Notes under the pieces: model-generated
The model's database searches: none
The model's input: only the letters and a program-made list of their open reading frames with translations
Told to the model about the DNA's origin: nothing
Assembly (NCBI RefSeq): GCF_017798165.1
Contig: NZ_CP059068.1
Span: forward strand, 2,728,001-2,792,000
Length of the DNA: 64,000 nt
Source of the DNA: Rhodoferax sp. AJA081-3
Lineage (GTDB): Bacteria; Pseudomonadota; Gammaproteobacteria; Burkholderiales; Burkholderiaceae_C
Direction: 5' to 3'
Part shown: positions 21,935 to 31,423 of the stretch, piece by piece
How the letters are laid out: the number at the start of each line of letters is the position of its first letter
Position numbering within the stretch: position 1 is the first letter of the stretch
Made by a program: the position numbers and the translations under genes

Positions 21935-22414
21935 TCAGCGTCGCGAGTGCAACCACGCGGCCACCCAATACACCTTCATCGTCACCACAAAGCCGGCCAC
22001 CAGGGCCAGCCAGTTGAGCGGCGAAACCACCTTGGGCGCAGCCAACAACAAGGCCACCGTCAAGGCAACTTTCACCGACTCCCAAATCACAAATCCCAAC
22101 ATCGCAGCGCCAGGATGGGCTACCGCACGTTGACGCTGCAAGCCCCGGACCATCAATGCCGCAGGGAAAACCACCGCCAGCGATCCATAAACCGCGGAGA
22201 CACCTGCCGCCTTGCCAGCCCAGAGGGCCACCAACACTGCCAACACAACGCCTGCCACCACCTGCCACACAATGACCCACCAAGGGGACACTGCGGGATG
22301 GGCACTGCGCCACTGCCGGGCTTCTTCTGCCGTCATGGGCTTGAACTCTGCGTCAAAGACCCCATCTGGGTTCTCTGCATCAGTGGGCGGCGAGGGCTGG
22401 GGCGCGATTGTCAT
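21935..22414 (-). CDS. atpI: ATP synthase subunit I
   Basis: 159 residues: a cytoplasmic acidic N-terminus of about 45 residues, then four hydrophobic segments. Position at the head of the atp operon and the GXXXG-rich first helices identify it as AtpI, which assists c-ring assembly or Mg2+ supply. Low sequence conservation is normal for it. Confidence 0.85.
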   Translation of the reverse strand: MTIAPQPSPPTDAENPDGVFDAEFKPMTAEEARQWRSAHPAVSPWWVIVWQVVAGVVLAVLVALWAGKAAGVSAVYGSLAVVFPAALMVRGLQRQRAVAHPGAAMLGFVIWESVKVALTVALLLAAPKVVSPLNWLALVAGFVVTMKVYWVAAWLHSRR

Positions 22415-22464
22415 GAATGAGAATTACGCTCAGGTTACTGCCGCAGTTCAAAGCACAGCCTCCG

Positions 22465-22470
22465 ATTATA
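22465..22470 (-). promoter_or_regulatory. Candidate -10 box for the atp operon
   Basis: On the minus strand a perfect TATAAT lies 51 bp before the atpI start. The -35 region is weak (CTGGCC at 17 bp). An unrelated 7-bp inverted repeat GGTACGT/ACGTACC sits upstream at 22520-22535, between this and the divergent dat gene, and could be an operator. Confidence 0.4.
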
Positions 22471-22576
22471 CGTAGAAACCCGCAACGGGCCAGAAATTTT
22501 CACTTACCTGGGGCGTATAGGTACGTTCACGTACCGACGCCGTCCCGCAGAAATCCCACGCGGCGATAATTTGACC

Positions 22577-23506
22577 ATGCACAACCTGCCGCCCCTACCC
22601 TGCTATTTGAATGGTGAATTCACACTGTTGCCAGACGCCAAGATCAGCGTCATGGACCGGGGATTCATCTTCGGCGACGGGGTGTATGAGGTCGTCCCGG
22701 TGTATGCCGGCCAACCCTTTCGCTTCGCCCAGCACATGGCCCGCCTCGCGCGCAGCCTGACCGAGATGCGGCTCCCCAACCCGCTGACCGCCGCGCAATG
22801 GCAGGAGCTTGTATCAAATTTGATAGCGCGTTATGCAGAGTCCACGGGAGCTAGCGTGCTAAACACCAACCAGATCGTCTATATCCAGATCACCCGTGGC
22901 GTGGCCCTGCGTGACCACGCCATGCTGCAAGGCATCCAGCCCACGGTGTTTGCGATGAGCAATCGCATGGTCCAGCCGACGCCCGAGCAACGCGCCCAGG
23001 GCGTGGCCTGCGTGACGGCCGACGACTTCCGCTGGGAAAAAGCGCATATCAAAAGCACCAGCCTGCTGGGCTCGGTTTTCGCGCGCCAGATCAGTGTGGA
23101 CGCTGGTGCGGTGGAAACCGTGATGTTCCGGGACGGTTACCTGAGCGAGGCCGCCTCCAGCAACGTCTGGGTGGTCAAAAATGGCACCGTGTTGGGACCA
23201 CCGCGCGACAACCTGGTTCTGGAAGGCATTCGTTACGGCCTGATCGAGTCCATCTGCCAAGAACAAGGCATCCCCTTTGAACTGCGCCGCATCCACCGCG
23301 ACGAAGTGCTGGCGGCCGATGAGCTGCTGCTCTCCAGCGCCACCAAGGAGGTGTTGCCCGTGACCACGCTGGACGGCCAGCCCGTGGGTGACGGCCGACC
23401 CGGCCCTGTCTACCGCGCGCTGTACGCCGGTTACCAGGCCGCCAAGCAAGGCAGCACCGACCAGTCCCCGGCCGATGCAGCCTTGCACAACACCTTGCTT
23501 GCCTGA
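22577..23506 (+). CDS. dat: D-amino acid aminotransferase (class IV, PLP)
   Basis: 309 residues from ATG 22577; TTG 22571 is in frame but less likely. Fold-type IV transaminase with the catalytic Lys in the EKAHIKSTSLLG block, phosphate-binding region SEAASSNVWVVK and substrate loop VYIQITRGVALRDH. It interconverts D-Ala and D-Glu or related keto acids. The dat-ybeD-lipB-lipA order is conserved in this group. Between LIARY and NQIVYIQ there is a short Ser/Gly/Ala-rich stretch coded by DNA (about 22804-22862) rich in repeat-like words (TATCAAATTTGATA, GGGAGCTAGCG). Confidence 0.88.
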   Translation: MHNLPPLPCYLNGEFTLLPDAKISVMDRGFIFGDGVYEVVPVYAGQPFRFAQHMARLARSLTEMRLPNPLTAAQWQELVSNLIARYAESTGASVLNTNQIVYIQITRGVALRDHAMLQGIQPTVFAMSNRMVQPTPEQRAQGVACVTADDFRWEKAHIKSTSLLGSVFARQISVDAGAVETVMFRDGYLSEAASSNVWVVKNGTVLGPPRDNLVLEGIRYGLIESICQEQGIPFELRRIHRDEVLAADELLLSSATKEVLPVTTLDGQPVGDGRPGPVYRALYAGYQAAKQGSTDQSPADAALHNTLLA

Positions 23507-23533
23507 ACGGCGCCCTCCATCTATTCCCTACCT

Positions 23534-23869
23534 ATGACTGCTTCCTCCAGCCCCCCACCCTCGGACAACAGCAACACCCCGCCCGTGCCAGACCCAGCCC
23601 CCGCGCCGCGCCAGGAATCGCTGATCGACTATCCCTCGCTGTTTCCCATCAAGGTCATGGGTTTGAAGGTGGACGGCCTGGTGCAGGCCATCACCCACGT
23701 CGCCCACCAGTTTGACCCGGCCTTTGACGCCAGCACGATTGAACTGCGCGAGAGCAAGGGCGGCAAATACATTGGCGTGACCATCACCGTGATGGCGACC
23801 AGCCGTGAGCAGTTGGACGAGCTGTACCGCACGCTGTCCACACACCCGATGGTCAAAGTGGTCCTGTAA
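23534..23869 (+). CDS. ybeD: YbeD-family protein (DUF493)
   Basis: 111 residues. After a Pro/Ser-rich N-terminus, the core ([15 protein letters not shown] ... [33 protein letters not shown]) is the ACT-like DUF493 fold. Conserved between dat and lipB. Role unknown; proposed as a small regulator of lipoate metabolism. Confidence 0.88.
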   Translation: MTASSSPPPSDNSNTPPVPDPAPAPRQESLIDYPSLFPIKVMGLKVDGLVQAITHVAHQFDPAFDASTIELRESKGGKYIGVTITVMATSREQLDELYRTLSTHPMVKVVL

Positions 23870-23873
23870 ATAT

Positions 23874-23970
23874 GGCCCCCACGCTCCGCCGCTGCGCGGG
23901 TCGCTGCCCCCCAAGGGGGTCGCGTTTGGCAAAACCCCGAGTCCACGCCTTGGGGCGGCCCGGCGGCGAA
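23874..23970. repeat. GC-rich dispersed repeat between ybeD and lipB
   Basis: Compositionally distinct run with nested inverted words (GCCCCCACGCTCCGCCGC, CCCCCCAAGGGGG, CCTTGGGGCGGCCC). It looks like a GC-rich intergenic repeat of the kind common in Comamonadaceae genomes. It separates two genes that normally nearly touch. Confidence 0.45.
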
Positions 23971-23972
23971 AC

Positions 23973-24728
23973 ATGACCATAGACATTCGCCACTTGGGTC
24001 GCGTGGACTATGAGCCCACGTATGCCGCCATGCAATCCTTTACCAGCGAAAGAAGCCTGCAGCCCCCGTCAGATATAGCAGACCAGCTATGGATTTGTGA
24101 GCATCCTCCGGTTTTCACCCAGGGGCTGGCGGGCAAGGCGGAGCACATCTTTATGCCCGGCGACATCCCGGTGGTGCAGACCAACCGCGGCGGACAGGTC
24201 ACTTTCCACGGGCCGGGCCAGGTGGTGGGCTACCCGTTGATCGACCTGAAGCGGGCTGGCTACTTCGTCAAGGAATACGTGTACCGCATTGAAGAAGCGG
24301 TGATCCGCACGCTGCTGTATTTTGGTGTGACCGGGCACCGGGTGGCCGGGGCACCGGGGATTTATGTGCGGCTGGAAGATCCTTTTGGACACTCGCCGCT
24401 GGAACAACGGCCCCGCAAAATGGAGCGCGCTACGGAATTGGGGTCAGAGCCGATCCGCTTCGCTGCCGGATCCGACCCCAAATCCTCCGGGCCCGACTTC
24501 ACCGGCCTGGGCAAAATCGGCGCCTTGGGCATCAAGGTCAGCCGCAACTGCACCTACCACGGTGTGTCGCTGAACGTGGCCATGGACCTGGAACCCTTCT
24601 CGCGCATCAACCCTTGTGGGTATTCCGGGCTGCAAACGGTGGACCTTTCTACAATCGGGGTATCTGTCGGTTGGGCTGAGGCCGCCGACGTTCTGAGCCA
24701 AAAGCTCGCAACCTACCTGGCACCCTGA
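23973..24728 (+). CDS. lipB: Octanoyl-ACP:protein octanoyltransferase LipB
   Basis: 251 residues from ATG 23973; the frame is open further left only through the GC-rich repeat. Catalytic Lys in [15 protein letters not shown] and catalytic Cys in the following [20 protein letters not shown] substrate motif present. It transfers octanoate from ACP to lipoyl domains. An unusual insertion ([23 protein letters not shown]) separates LEDPFGH from the conserved DFTGLGK; it is encoded by an inverted repeat of REP type (24438-24481), read in frame. The segment near residues 28-40 also overlaps a copy of the dispersed ACGGGGGCT repeat. Confidence 0.93.
   Translation: MTIDIRHLGRVDYEPTYAAMQSFTSERSLQPPSDIADQLWICEHPPVFTQGLAGKAEHIFMPGDIPVVQTNRGGQVTFHGPGQVVGYPLIDLKRAGYFVKEYVYRIEEAVIRTLLYFGVTGHRVAGAPGIYVRLEDPFGHSPLEQRPRKMERATELGSEPIRFAAGSDPKSSGPDFTGLGKIGALGIKVSRNCTYHGVSLNVAMDLEPFSRINPCGYSGLQTVDLSTIGVSVGWAEAADVLSQKLATYLAP
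24057..24094 (-). repeat. Dispersed short repeat copy D, inside lipB
   Basis: Reverse complement contains CATAGCTGGTCTGCTATATC followed by TGACGGGGGCTGCAG, close to copy A at 12928-12973 (TATATCTAGCACTGACGGGGGCTAGAG). Here it is translated as part of LipB. Confidence 0.4.
24438..24481. repeat. REP-like inverted repeat in frame within lipB
   Basis: Outer arms TTGGGGTC (24438-24445) and GACCCCAA (24474-24481) and inner arms GATCCG/CGGATC pair perfectly, giving an imperfect hairpin of about 44 nt. Length keeps the lipB frame open. Confidence 0.7.
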
Positions 24729-24763
24729 TCGCCCCCGCACCGCGCTCTGAGCACACCAACACT

Positions 24764-25783
24764 ATGAATCCGACCTCTACTGCAACGCCCGGCCCCAACA
24801 ACACCACGGTCCGAGAGGCCCAGTCGCAACAGGACTACGACCCCAGCGCCAAACAAAAAGCCGCGGCCAAGCTGTCGCGTATCCCGGTCAAGGTGGTGCA
24901 GGGTGAAGTGTTAAAGAAGCCGGACTGGATCCGCGTGCGTGCTGGCTCCCCCACCACCCGCTTCTACGAGATCAAGGACATCCTGCGCCAAAACAAGCTG
25001 GTCACGGTATGTGAAGAAGCCAGTTGTCCCAATATTGGCGAATGTTTTGGCAAGGGCACGGCCACCTTCATGATCATGGGTGACAAGTGCACACGGCGTT
25101 GCCCGTTTTGCGACGTGGGCCACGGCCGCCCCGACCCGCTGGACGTGAACGAACCCGAGAACCTGGCCAAGACCGTGGCCGCACTCAAGCTCAAATACGT
25201 GGTCATCACCAGTGTGGACCGCGACGATTTGCGCGACGGTGGCGCACAACATTTCGCCGACTGCATTCAGCGCATCCGCGAACTCTCGCCCACCACCCAG
25301 ATCGAGGTGCTGGTGCCCGACTTCCGCGGCCGTGACGACCGTGCGCTGAACATCCTGAACGCGGCCCCGCCCGATGTGATGAACCACAACCTGGAAACCG
25401 CGCCGCGCCTGTACAAAGAAGCCCGCCCCGGATCGGACTACCAGTTCAGCCTGAACCTGCTGAAGAAATTCAAGGCCCTGCACCCCGGCGTGCCGACCAA
25501 GAGCGGCATCATGGTCGGCCTGGGCGAGACCGACGAAGAGGTGCTGCAGGTCATGCAGGACATGCGTGACCACAACATCGACATGTTGACGATTGGCCAG
25601 TACCTGGCGCCCAGCACATCGCACCTGACCGTGAAGCGGTATGTGCACCCCGACACCTTCAAGATGTTCGAGGCCAAGGCGTATGAGATGGGCTTTAAAC
25701 ACGCGGCCGTGGGTGCCATGGTGCGCAGCAGCTACCACGCCGACCAGCAGGCTGGGCATGCGCTGGCGGGACCTGCTGCATAA
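24764..25783 (+). CDS. lipA: Lipoyl synthase LipA
   Basis: 339 residues, radical-SAM enzyme. Auxiliary 4Fe-4S cluster ligands in [12 protein letters not shown] (about residues 83-94) and radical-SAM cluster in CTRRCPFC (about residues 109-116), with the C-terminal RSSYHAD that supplies the Ser ligand. It inserts two sulfurs into octanoyl-lipoyl domains made by LipB. 35 bp after lipB. Confidence 0.98.
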   Translation: MNPTSTATPGPNNTTVREAQSQQDYDPSAKQKAAAKLSRIPVKVVQGEVLKKPDWIRVRAGSPTTRFYEIKDILRQNKLVTVCEEASCPNIGECFGKGTATFMIMGDKCTRRCPFCDVGHGRPDPLDVNEPENLAKTVAALKLKYVVITSVDRDDLRDGGAQHFADCIQRIRELSPTTQIEVLVPDFRGRDDRALNILNAAPPDVMNHNLETAPRLYKEARPGSDYQFSLNLLKKFKALHPGVPTKSGIMVGLGETDEEVLQVMQDMRDHNIDMLTIGQYLAPSTSHLTVKRYVHPDTFKMFEAKAYEMGFKHAAVGAMVRSSYHADQQAGHALAGPAA

Positions 25784-25800
25784 ACGAACCGAACACCTGA

Positions 25801-25852
25801 TTGCTATCTAATTAATAGCTATTCAGCTAGATTTTACGGGGGCTACAGCACG
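25801..25852 (+). repeat. Dispersed short repeat copy E
   Basis: Reads TTGCTATCTAATTAATAGCT... ending ACGGGGGCTACAG; matches copies near 32302 (opposite strand) and 50691. It fills the gap between lipA and the helicase gene. Confidence 0.6.
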
Positions 25853-25857
25853 TTTTC

Positions 25858-28800
25858 ATGCCCAGCAGCTTGCCGATAAACCGCGTCTGGTTCAACCCCA
25901 ACTCTCTGGAAAAACTCGCCGCCAATGCCACCTGGACGCGTGGACGTTTGCTTTACAGCGGGCAAAAGGTGCTCGAACTGCAGATTGCGCCCGCCGACGG
26001 CTACTGGCTGCTCACAGGCGAGGTGCAAGGCAGTGAACGCTGGCCCTACACGCTCACCGTCGAGCTGACCCTCACCTCCGATGGTGAGATTGATACCTGG
26101 GATGCCGACTGCAGCTGCCCCGTGGGCTACAACTGCAAACACGGCGTGGCCCTGACGCTGAAGGCCGCCTACCAGGGCCTGCGGTTACTGGGCAGCGAAG
26201 CGGCAGCCCAGGCCGTACGCCCAGCCAGCCGCACACCGCCCACGGCGGAAGAGCTGGAAGCCGCCAGACTGGCAACCCAGGCCCGACTAGAGGATATCCA
26301 ACGGAAGGACGCCGAGGCCCAGTTGTTGACCTGGTTTTACGAAATAGACCGCGCCAGCGGCAACAACGACAGCGGGAGCAGCCCCGGCCGCGTCGAGCAA
26401 TACCTGTTTCTCCTCAAGCCCGTAGGGCCCAGCATCCGGCCCCAGCAATTGCGCCTGGAAGCCGCGGTGTCCAGCGCCAAGGCCAACGGCGAATGGGCCA
26501 AACCCAAAGCCATTCGCACACCGCCGCGCGCGGGCCAAGCGGCCTATGACCTGGCCAGCGAAACGGACCGCGAAGTGCTGCAACTGTTGCTGGCCATGCC
26601 CGACCCTGACCGTTCGTATTACAGCGCCTACAGCGGCAGCCCGGGCGCCACGCCCTGCGGCCATGTTGGCCTGATCGCCTTGCAACAGGCCGCCAGCACC
26701 GGTCGCCTGTACAGCTGCCATGCCAACGGCAGCCCCGACCATGCGTGGCAGTGGGGGCCACCCCGCACACTGGACTGGGGCTGGCACGAAGTCACCCCCG
26801 CACACGGCGGCACACCCGGCTGGACCCTGCGCGCCAGGCTGCACGACGCGCCCGCCACAGCCAAGCTGTTTCTGAACACACCGCCGCTGTACCTGGATAG
26901 CACCAACGGCCTGTGTGGTGTAGTGCAGGTGCCGGGCATGTCCGAGGCACAGTTGGCCGTGCTGCTCAAAACACCGGTGCTGCAGGCGTCCGCGTTAAAA
27001 AAGCACCAGGTCCATCTGATGCAGCGGCTGGGCAAGCTGCCCGCGCCGCCCATGCTGGAGAACCTCGTCACCGTCAGCGGCATCCCACCTACGGCCTGCC
27101 TGCACCTGTCACCCAACCCGCCAGACCTGGCCCACGTCCGGGGCCTGATCCAGGCGCAACTGCGTTTTGAGTACCAGGGCTACCGTGGCTGGTGGGCCGG
27201 GCAGGGCACGACGGTGGTGGCCGATGGGCCGCAAGGCCGGGCACTGCTACACCGCGATGCCGAGACCGAACTGGAGGCCATCACCCGGCTGATGAACATG
27301 GGGCTGGTGTCGGCAGAGGGCGGCATCTTCGGCCTGCCCGGCGATGCACCCCAACACACTTGGCTGCAATGGGCCGATGCCGACTATGCCCCCCTGCGTG
27401 CGGCCGGGTTTGAAGTGACGCTGGACGACGCGCTGAAAAGCTGGATCACCCATGCGGATGCCCTGCAGGTGCAGCTGCAGCCCCAGGGCCAAGGCCCCAC
27501 CTCCCCTTGGTTTGACCTGTCACTGGGTATGGAGATCAACGGCCAGCGCCACAACATCCTGCCCCTGCTGCCCGACCTGATCGCCGCCGCGGCCAGCAGC
27601 CCCATCAATACCGAGACCGGCCTGCCGGAGATTCCGCCCTATGTCTACCTGCCCAACCAGCAGGCGGGGCACGGTGGGTTTATCCGCCTGCCCACGGACA
27701 CCCTCAAACCCTGGATGGCCGCGCTTTTGGAGTTGGTAGGTGACCGCGCACATGACTTCACGGGCGACAGCCTCAAGCTCTCGCGCCTGGACGCCCTGCG
27801 CATCACCGCCGCGCTGGGCGAAGGCGCGGTGTGGGACGGTGCCGCACACCTGCGCGAGATGGTGCAACGCCTCAGTGGCCGCGCCGAAATGCCCGAGGTA
27901 GCGGTGCCGACAGGTGTGCACGCGGAACTGCGCCCCTACCAACAGCAAGGCCTGAACTGGCTGCAGTTTTTGCGCGAACACGGCCTGGGCGGCATATTGG
28001 CCGATGACATGGGCCTGGGCAAAACGCTGCAAACCCTGGCCCACATCCAGGTCGAAAAAGACGCCGGACGCCTGACACACCCGGCCCTCATCATTGCGCC
28101 CGTCAGCCTGATGGGCAACTGGCGGCGCGAGGCCGAACGCTTCTGCCCCGAACTGCGCACGCTGGTGCTGCACGGCAAGGAGCGCCACGACGCGGCCCAC
28201 GCCATCTCCGAACACGACATCGTCATTGCTCCCTACTCGCTGCTGCAACGCGACAAGGAACGCTGGCTGGAGGCGCAGTGGCACATCGTGGTGCTGGACG
28301 AGGCGCAAAACATCAAGAACGCCAGCACCCACGCCGCGCAAGTCGTAGGCCAGTTGCAGACCCACCACCGGCTGTGCCTGTCCGGCACACCGATGGAAAA
28401 CCATCTGGGTGAAATTTGGAGCCTGTTCCATTTTCTGATGCCGGGTTTTCTGGGCAGCCAGGCGCGCTTCAAGGAGCTGTTTCGCACGCCCATCGAGAAG
28501 TTGGGCGACCCCGAACGCCTGCAGCAACTGCGCGCCCGCATCACGCCCTTTATGCTGCGCCGCACCAAGGCCCTGGTGGCCCACGAGCTGCCGCCCAAGG
28601 TGGAGACGATTGAGCGTGTGGAGCTGTCGGGCAAACAGGCCGACCTGTACGAAACCATACGCCTGGGCATGGAAAAAACCGTGCGCGAGGCGCTGAACAC
28701 CAAAGGCCTGGCCAAGTCACAAATCACGATCCTGGACGCGCTGATGAAGCTGCGCCAGGTCTGCTGCGACCCGCGGTTGCTGAAGCTCGCGGCCGCGCAA

Positions 28801-29331
28801 AAAGTCAAGACCTCGGCCAAGCTGGAGCAGCTGATGGAGCTGCTACCTGAAATGGTGGCCGAGGGGCGGCGCATTTTGCTGTTCTCGCAGTTCACCAGCA
28901 TGCTGACATTGATCGAAGCGGAGCTGAAGCAGCGTGGCATACCCTGGGTCAAACTCACCGGCCAAAGCCAGAACCGCGATGCGTTGATCGAACAATTCAC
29001 CAGCGGCGCTGTGCCGCTGTTCCTGATCAGCCTGAAGGCCGGTGGTGTGGGACTGAACCTGCCGCAGGCCGACACCGTGATCCACTACGACCCGTGGTGG
29101 AACCCGGCCGTGGAAAACCAGGCCACCGACCGCGCCCATCGCATTGGCCAGACACAAACCGTGTTTGTCTACAAGCTGGTGGCACAGGGCACGATTGAGG
29201 AGCGCATTCTGGCACTGCAAGAGCGCAAGGCGGCGCTGGCTGACAGCATGTACAGCGGGTCTACCGGGCGCAAACAACCGCTGTTTACCGAAGGGGATTT
29301 GGCGGAGTTGTTGAAGCCGTTGTCGGAGTAG
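25858..29331 (+). CDS. SWIM zinc-finger SNF2-family helicase
   Basis: 1157 residues. A SWIM-type zinc finger is near the N-terminus (CSCPVGYNCKH, Cys85/Cys87/Cys93/His95). A long middle region has no recognised motif. The SNF2 motor follows: motif I ADDMGLGKT (about residue 715), motif II DEAQ (about 815), motif III LSGTPMENH, motif V GGVGLNL and motif VI DRAHRIGQ (about 1090). Predicted ATP-driven DNA translocase; cellular role in bacteria unclear (RapA-like or DNA repair/defence). ATG 25858 follows a repeat copy with little room for a promoter. Confidence 0.92.
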   Translation: MPSSLPINRVWFNPNSLEKLAANATWTRGRLLYSGQKVLELQIAPADGYWLLTGEVQGSERWPYTLTVELTLTSDGEIDTWDADCSCPVGYNCKHGVALTLKAAYQGLRLLGSEAAAQAVRPASRTPPTAEELEAARLATQARLEDIQRKDAEAQLLTWFYEIDRASGNNDSGSSPGRVEQYLFLLKPVGPSIRPQQLRLEAAVSSAKANGEWAKPKAIRTPPRAGQAAYDLASETDREVLQLLLAMPDPDRSYYSAYSGSPGATPCGHVGLIALQQAASTGRLYSCHANGSPDHAWQWGPPRTLDWGWHEVTPAHGGTPGWTLRARLHDAPATAKLFLNTPPLYLDSTNGLCGVVQVPGMSEAQLAVLLKTPVLQASALKKHQVHLMQRLGKLPAPPMLENLVTVSGIPPTACLHLSPNPPDLAHVRGLIQAQLRFEYQGYRGWWAGQGTTVVADGPQGRALLHRDAETELEAITRLMNMGLVSAEGGIFGLPGDAPQHTWLQWADADYAPLRAAGFEVTLDDALKSWITHADALQVQLQPQGQGPTSPWFDLSLGMEINGQRHNILPLLPDLIAAAASSPINTETGLPEIPPYVYLPNQQAGHGGFIRLPTDTLKPWMAALLELVGDRAHDFTGDSLKLSRLDALRITAALGEGAVWDGAAHLREMVQRLSGRAEMPEVAVPTGVHAELRPYQQQGLNWLQFLREHGLGGILADDMGLGKTLQTLAHIQVEKDAGRLTHPALIIAPVSLMGNWRREAERFCPELRTLVLHGKERHDAAHAISEHDIVIAPYSLLQRDKERWLEAQWHIVVLDEAQNIKNASTHAAQVVGQLQTHHRLCLSGTPMENHLGEIWSLFHFLMPGFLGSQARFKELFRTPIEKLGDPERLQQLRARITPFMLRRTKALVAHELPPKVETIERVELSGKQADLYETIRLGMEKTVREALNTKGLAKSQITILDALMKLRQVCCDPRLLKLAAAQKVKTSAKLEQLMELLPEMVAEGRRILLFSQFTSMLTLIEAELKQRGIPWVKLTGQSQNRDALIEQFTSGAVPLFLISLKAGGVGLNLPQADTVIHYDPWWNPAVENQATDRAHRIGQTQTVFVYKLVAQGTIEERILALQERKAALADSMYSGSTGRKQPLFTEGDLAELLKPLSE

Positions 29332-29460
29332 TCCGGACGTCGGCCGCCAAGGCGTACACACGATTTGGCGCACGGCTATTGCTTTTTATCCATTAATCAA
29401 TCGATAGGAATTTTGACAAAATCTGTTTATTGATACACACTTACAAAAAAGTATCTATTA

Positions 29461-30822
29461 ATGAATACTTCTGAATTGGCCTTGGCGGAACACCTTCGCG
29501 CCCTGCTGGCGCAGGGTGGCACGTTCACGGCACAGCAACTCCAGGCCGCCACGGGCAAGAGCCAGCCCAGCATTTCACTGGCGCTGACCAAATTGGGTGC
29601 CGTGGTGTGCAAACTGGGCGCAGCCCGCAGTACACGTTACGCGCTGGCGCAGCCCATTCTGGGTCTACCGGCCCAACAAACCCTGACCTGGACCACGCCG
29701 GACGGCCGCCTGCAAAACTTTGGCAGCCTGCATTTTTTACAAGGTGGCCAGGTGTACGTGCGACACCAGATGGACGCAGACAGTAAGAAGGGCGCGGACT
29801 GGTTAAGCCCTTCGGGCCAACTGCCCTGGTTTCTGCAAAGCCTGCGTCCCCAGGGGTTTTTGGGCCGGCAGCTCACCCGCCTGCGGCCCGACTTCCCTGC
29901 CGACCCCGACGCCTGGCGCGTCGATCAGGTCTTGTACATGGCCATCAACCATGCGGGCGACCCGCCGGGAGCCCTGCAGGTGGGTGAAACCAAGAGGCAC
30001 TTCGTAGCAGAGGCGGCAGGGTCTGCGCCAGACCAGGCCGCGCACTTTGACACCCTGGCGCGCGCTGTCACCCAGACCCTGCCCGCAGCCTCCAGCGCGG
30101 GCGGTGAGCAACCCAAGTTCCTGACCGAATCCGTTACGCCAGACGGGCGACACCAACACCTCATCGTCAAGTTCAGCCCGCCGCGCGGCACCCCCTTTGG
30201 CGAGCGCTGGCATGACCTGCTGCACCTGGAACACCTGGCGCTGGCCGTGCTGGCAGACCACGGAGTGGCCGTGGCGCCCACCCACACCGTGGAGTCCAAC
30301 GAACGCACCTATCTGGTGTCAGAACGCTTTGACCGTGTGGGATTGCAGGGCAAGCGCCATGTCGTGCCCGCAGCCGCCGTGCATGACGCCTTCGTGCCCT
30401 CACCACGCCAGCACTGGGTCGCCACCTGCGAAGCGCTAGCTGCACAAAAACGGCTGACCCAGGCGCAGGTGGACACCGTGGCCAGCACCTACTTGTTTGG
30501 CCAGTACATAGGCAACACCGACATGCACTTCGGCAACCTGTCATTTTTTGTGGATGACGTGTTGCAACCCGCCCTGGTGCCCACCCCGGTCTACGACATG
30601 CTGCCCATGCTGTGGCGCCCTGGCGTGTATGGCGGCGAACTGGACGCGCGACCCCTACAGCCCCCGGCACAACCGACGGGTTATGCGGCGCTGGCCTCTC
30701 TGGCACGCGCGTGGGCCATCCACTACTGGGAGCGCGCCGCCAACCTGCCCACCATCAGCGCTGCGCTGCGTGATGCCAGTGGCGAGAATGCGCAGCGGCT
30801 ACGACGTGGGTTCACGGGTTGA
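29461..30822 (+). CDS. yjjJ: HipA-like kinase of the YjjJ type with built-in winged helix
   Basis: 453 residues. The N-terminal 70 residues form a winged-helix-like DNA-binding domain (TFTAQQLQAATGKSQPSISLALTKLG). The kinase part has the HipA features GGEQPKF (214-220), a nucleotide-site Lys in LIVKF (near 237), catalytic loop GNTDMHFGN (351-359) and metal-binding YDMLP (378-382; D in place of DFG-Asp). No separate hipB antitoxin is next to it. In E. coli YjjJ this arrangement is a toxin-like Ser/Thr kinase. A T/A-rich segment precedes the start (29380-29460) and may hold its own promoter. Confidence 0.85.
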   Translation: MNTSELALAEHLRALLAQGGTFTAQQLQAATGKSQPSISLALTKLGAVVCKLGAARSTRYALAQPILGLPAQQTLTWTTPDGRLQNFGSLHFLQGGQVYVRHQMDADSKKGADWLSPSGQLPWFLQSLRPQGFLGRQLTRLRPDFPADPDAWRVDQVLYMAINHAGDPPGALQVGETKRHFVAEAAGSAPDQAAHFDTLARAVTQTLPAASSAGGEQPKFLTESVTPDGRHQHLIVKFSPPRGTPFGERWHDLLHLEHLALAVLADHGVAVAPTHTVESNERTYLVSERFDRVGLQGKRHVVPAAAVHDAFVPSPRQHWVATCEALAAQKRLTQAQVDTVASTYLFGQYIGNTDMHFGNLSFFVDDVLQPALVPTPVYDMLPMLWRPGVYGGELDARPLQPPAQPTGYAALASLARAWAIHYWERAANLPTISAALRDASGENAQRLRRGFTG

Positions 30823-30857
30823 GGTCTGTGGCCCGGACCCAGACCGCCGCCCTGGCC

Positions 30858-31340
30858 TCACTGCGCAGCAGGCCTGGCGAAGCCGCCCTCGGCCCAGGCC
30901 ACGGCGCTGCTTCGGTTGAGCTTGAAGGAGGGTGCCACGCGCACCTCGGCCAATACGTCGTCACCCTCGTCCCGGGCACTCAGCACGGCAGATGGGTTGT
31001 CTTCATCAGGGTTGATGTCCAGGTGCACGGTGATGCGGGCTTCGCCCACGGTGACGGCAATGCTCTGGTGCAGCGAGGCATGCAACTGCTGCTCGCTGCG
31101 GCGCACAAATTCGCTGGCCGTTTTCACCAGGGTACTGAAGGCGGCGCCGTCCAGCGGTTTGGGGTTCTTCTTGTCGCGGCCCATGGTCCAGGGGCCGACC
31201 AGGGCTGGCTCGGCTGCGCCGTCCTTGGTCATGGCAACGGCCCAGCCGTCGTCGTCTTCGTTCTTGATGACGCTGGCGGTCCAGCCGGCGTCGCGCCACA
31301 GGCGGGGTTCCTGGATTTTTTCGGATGTTGGGTCGGTCAC
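30858..31340 (-). CDS. Conserved hypothetical protein
   Basis: 160 residues, soluble and acidic, no signal peptide. Contains LWRDAGWTASVIKNEDDDGWAVAM and PWTMGRDKKNPKPLDGAAFSTLVKTASEF blocks, probably a mixed alpha/beta fold. I recognise it only as a type of protein common in Comamonadaceae without known function. It converges with the HipA-like gene. Confidence 0.7.
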   Translation of the reverse strand: MTDPTSEKIQEPRLWRDAGWTASVIKNEDDDGWAVAMTKDGAAEPALVGPWTMGRDKKNPKPLDGAAFSTLVKTASEFVRRSEQQLHASLHQSIAVTVGEARITVHLDINPDEDNPSAVLSARDEGDDVLAEVRVAPSFKLNRSSAVAWAEGGFARPAAQ

Positions 31341-31423
31341 GGGGCGGGCTTTTCTCGTCTGAAGGTAGGCGGGGATGCTACCGCAGCCGCAAACGGCCGC
31401 AGTGGCGTCTCTAGAATCGGCGC

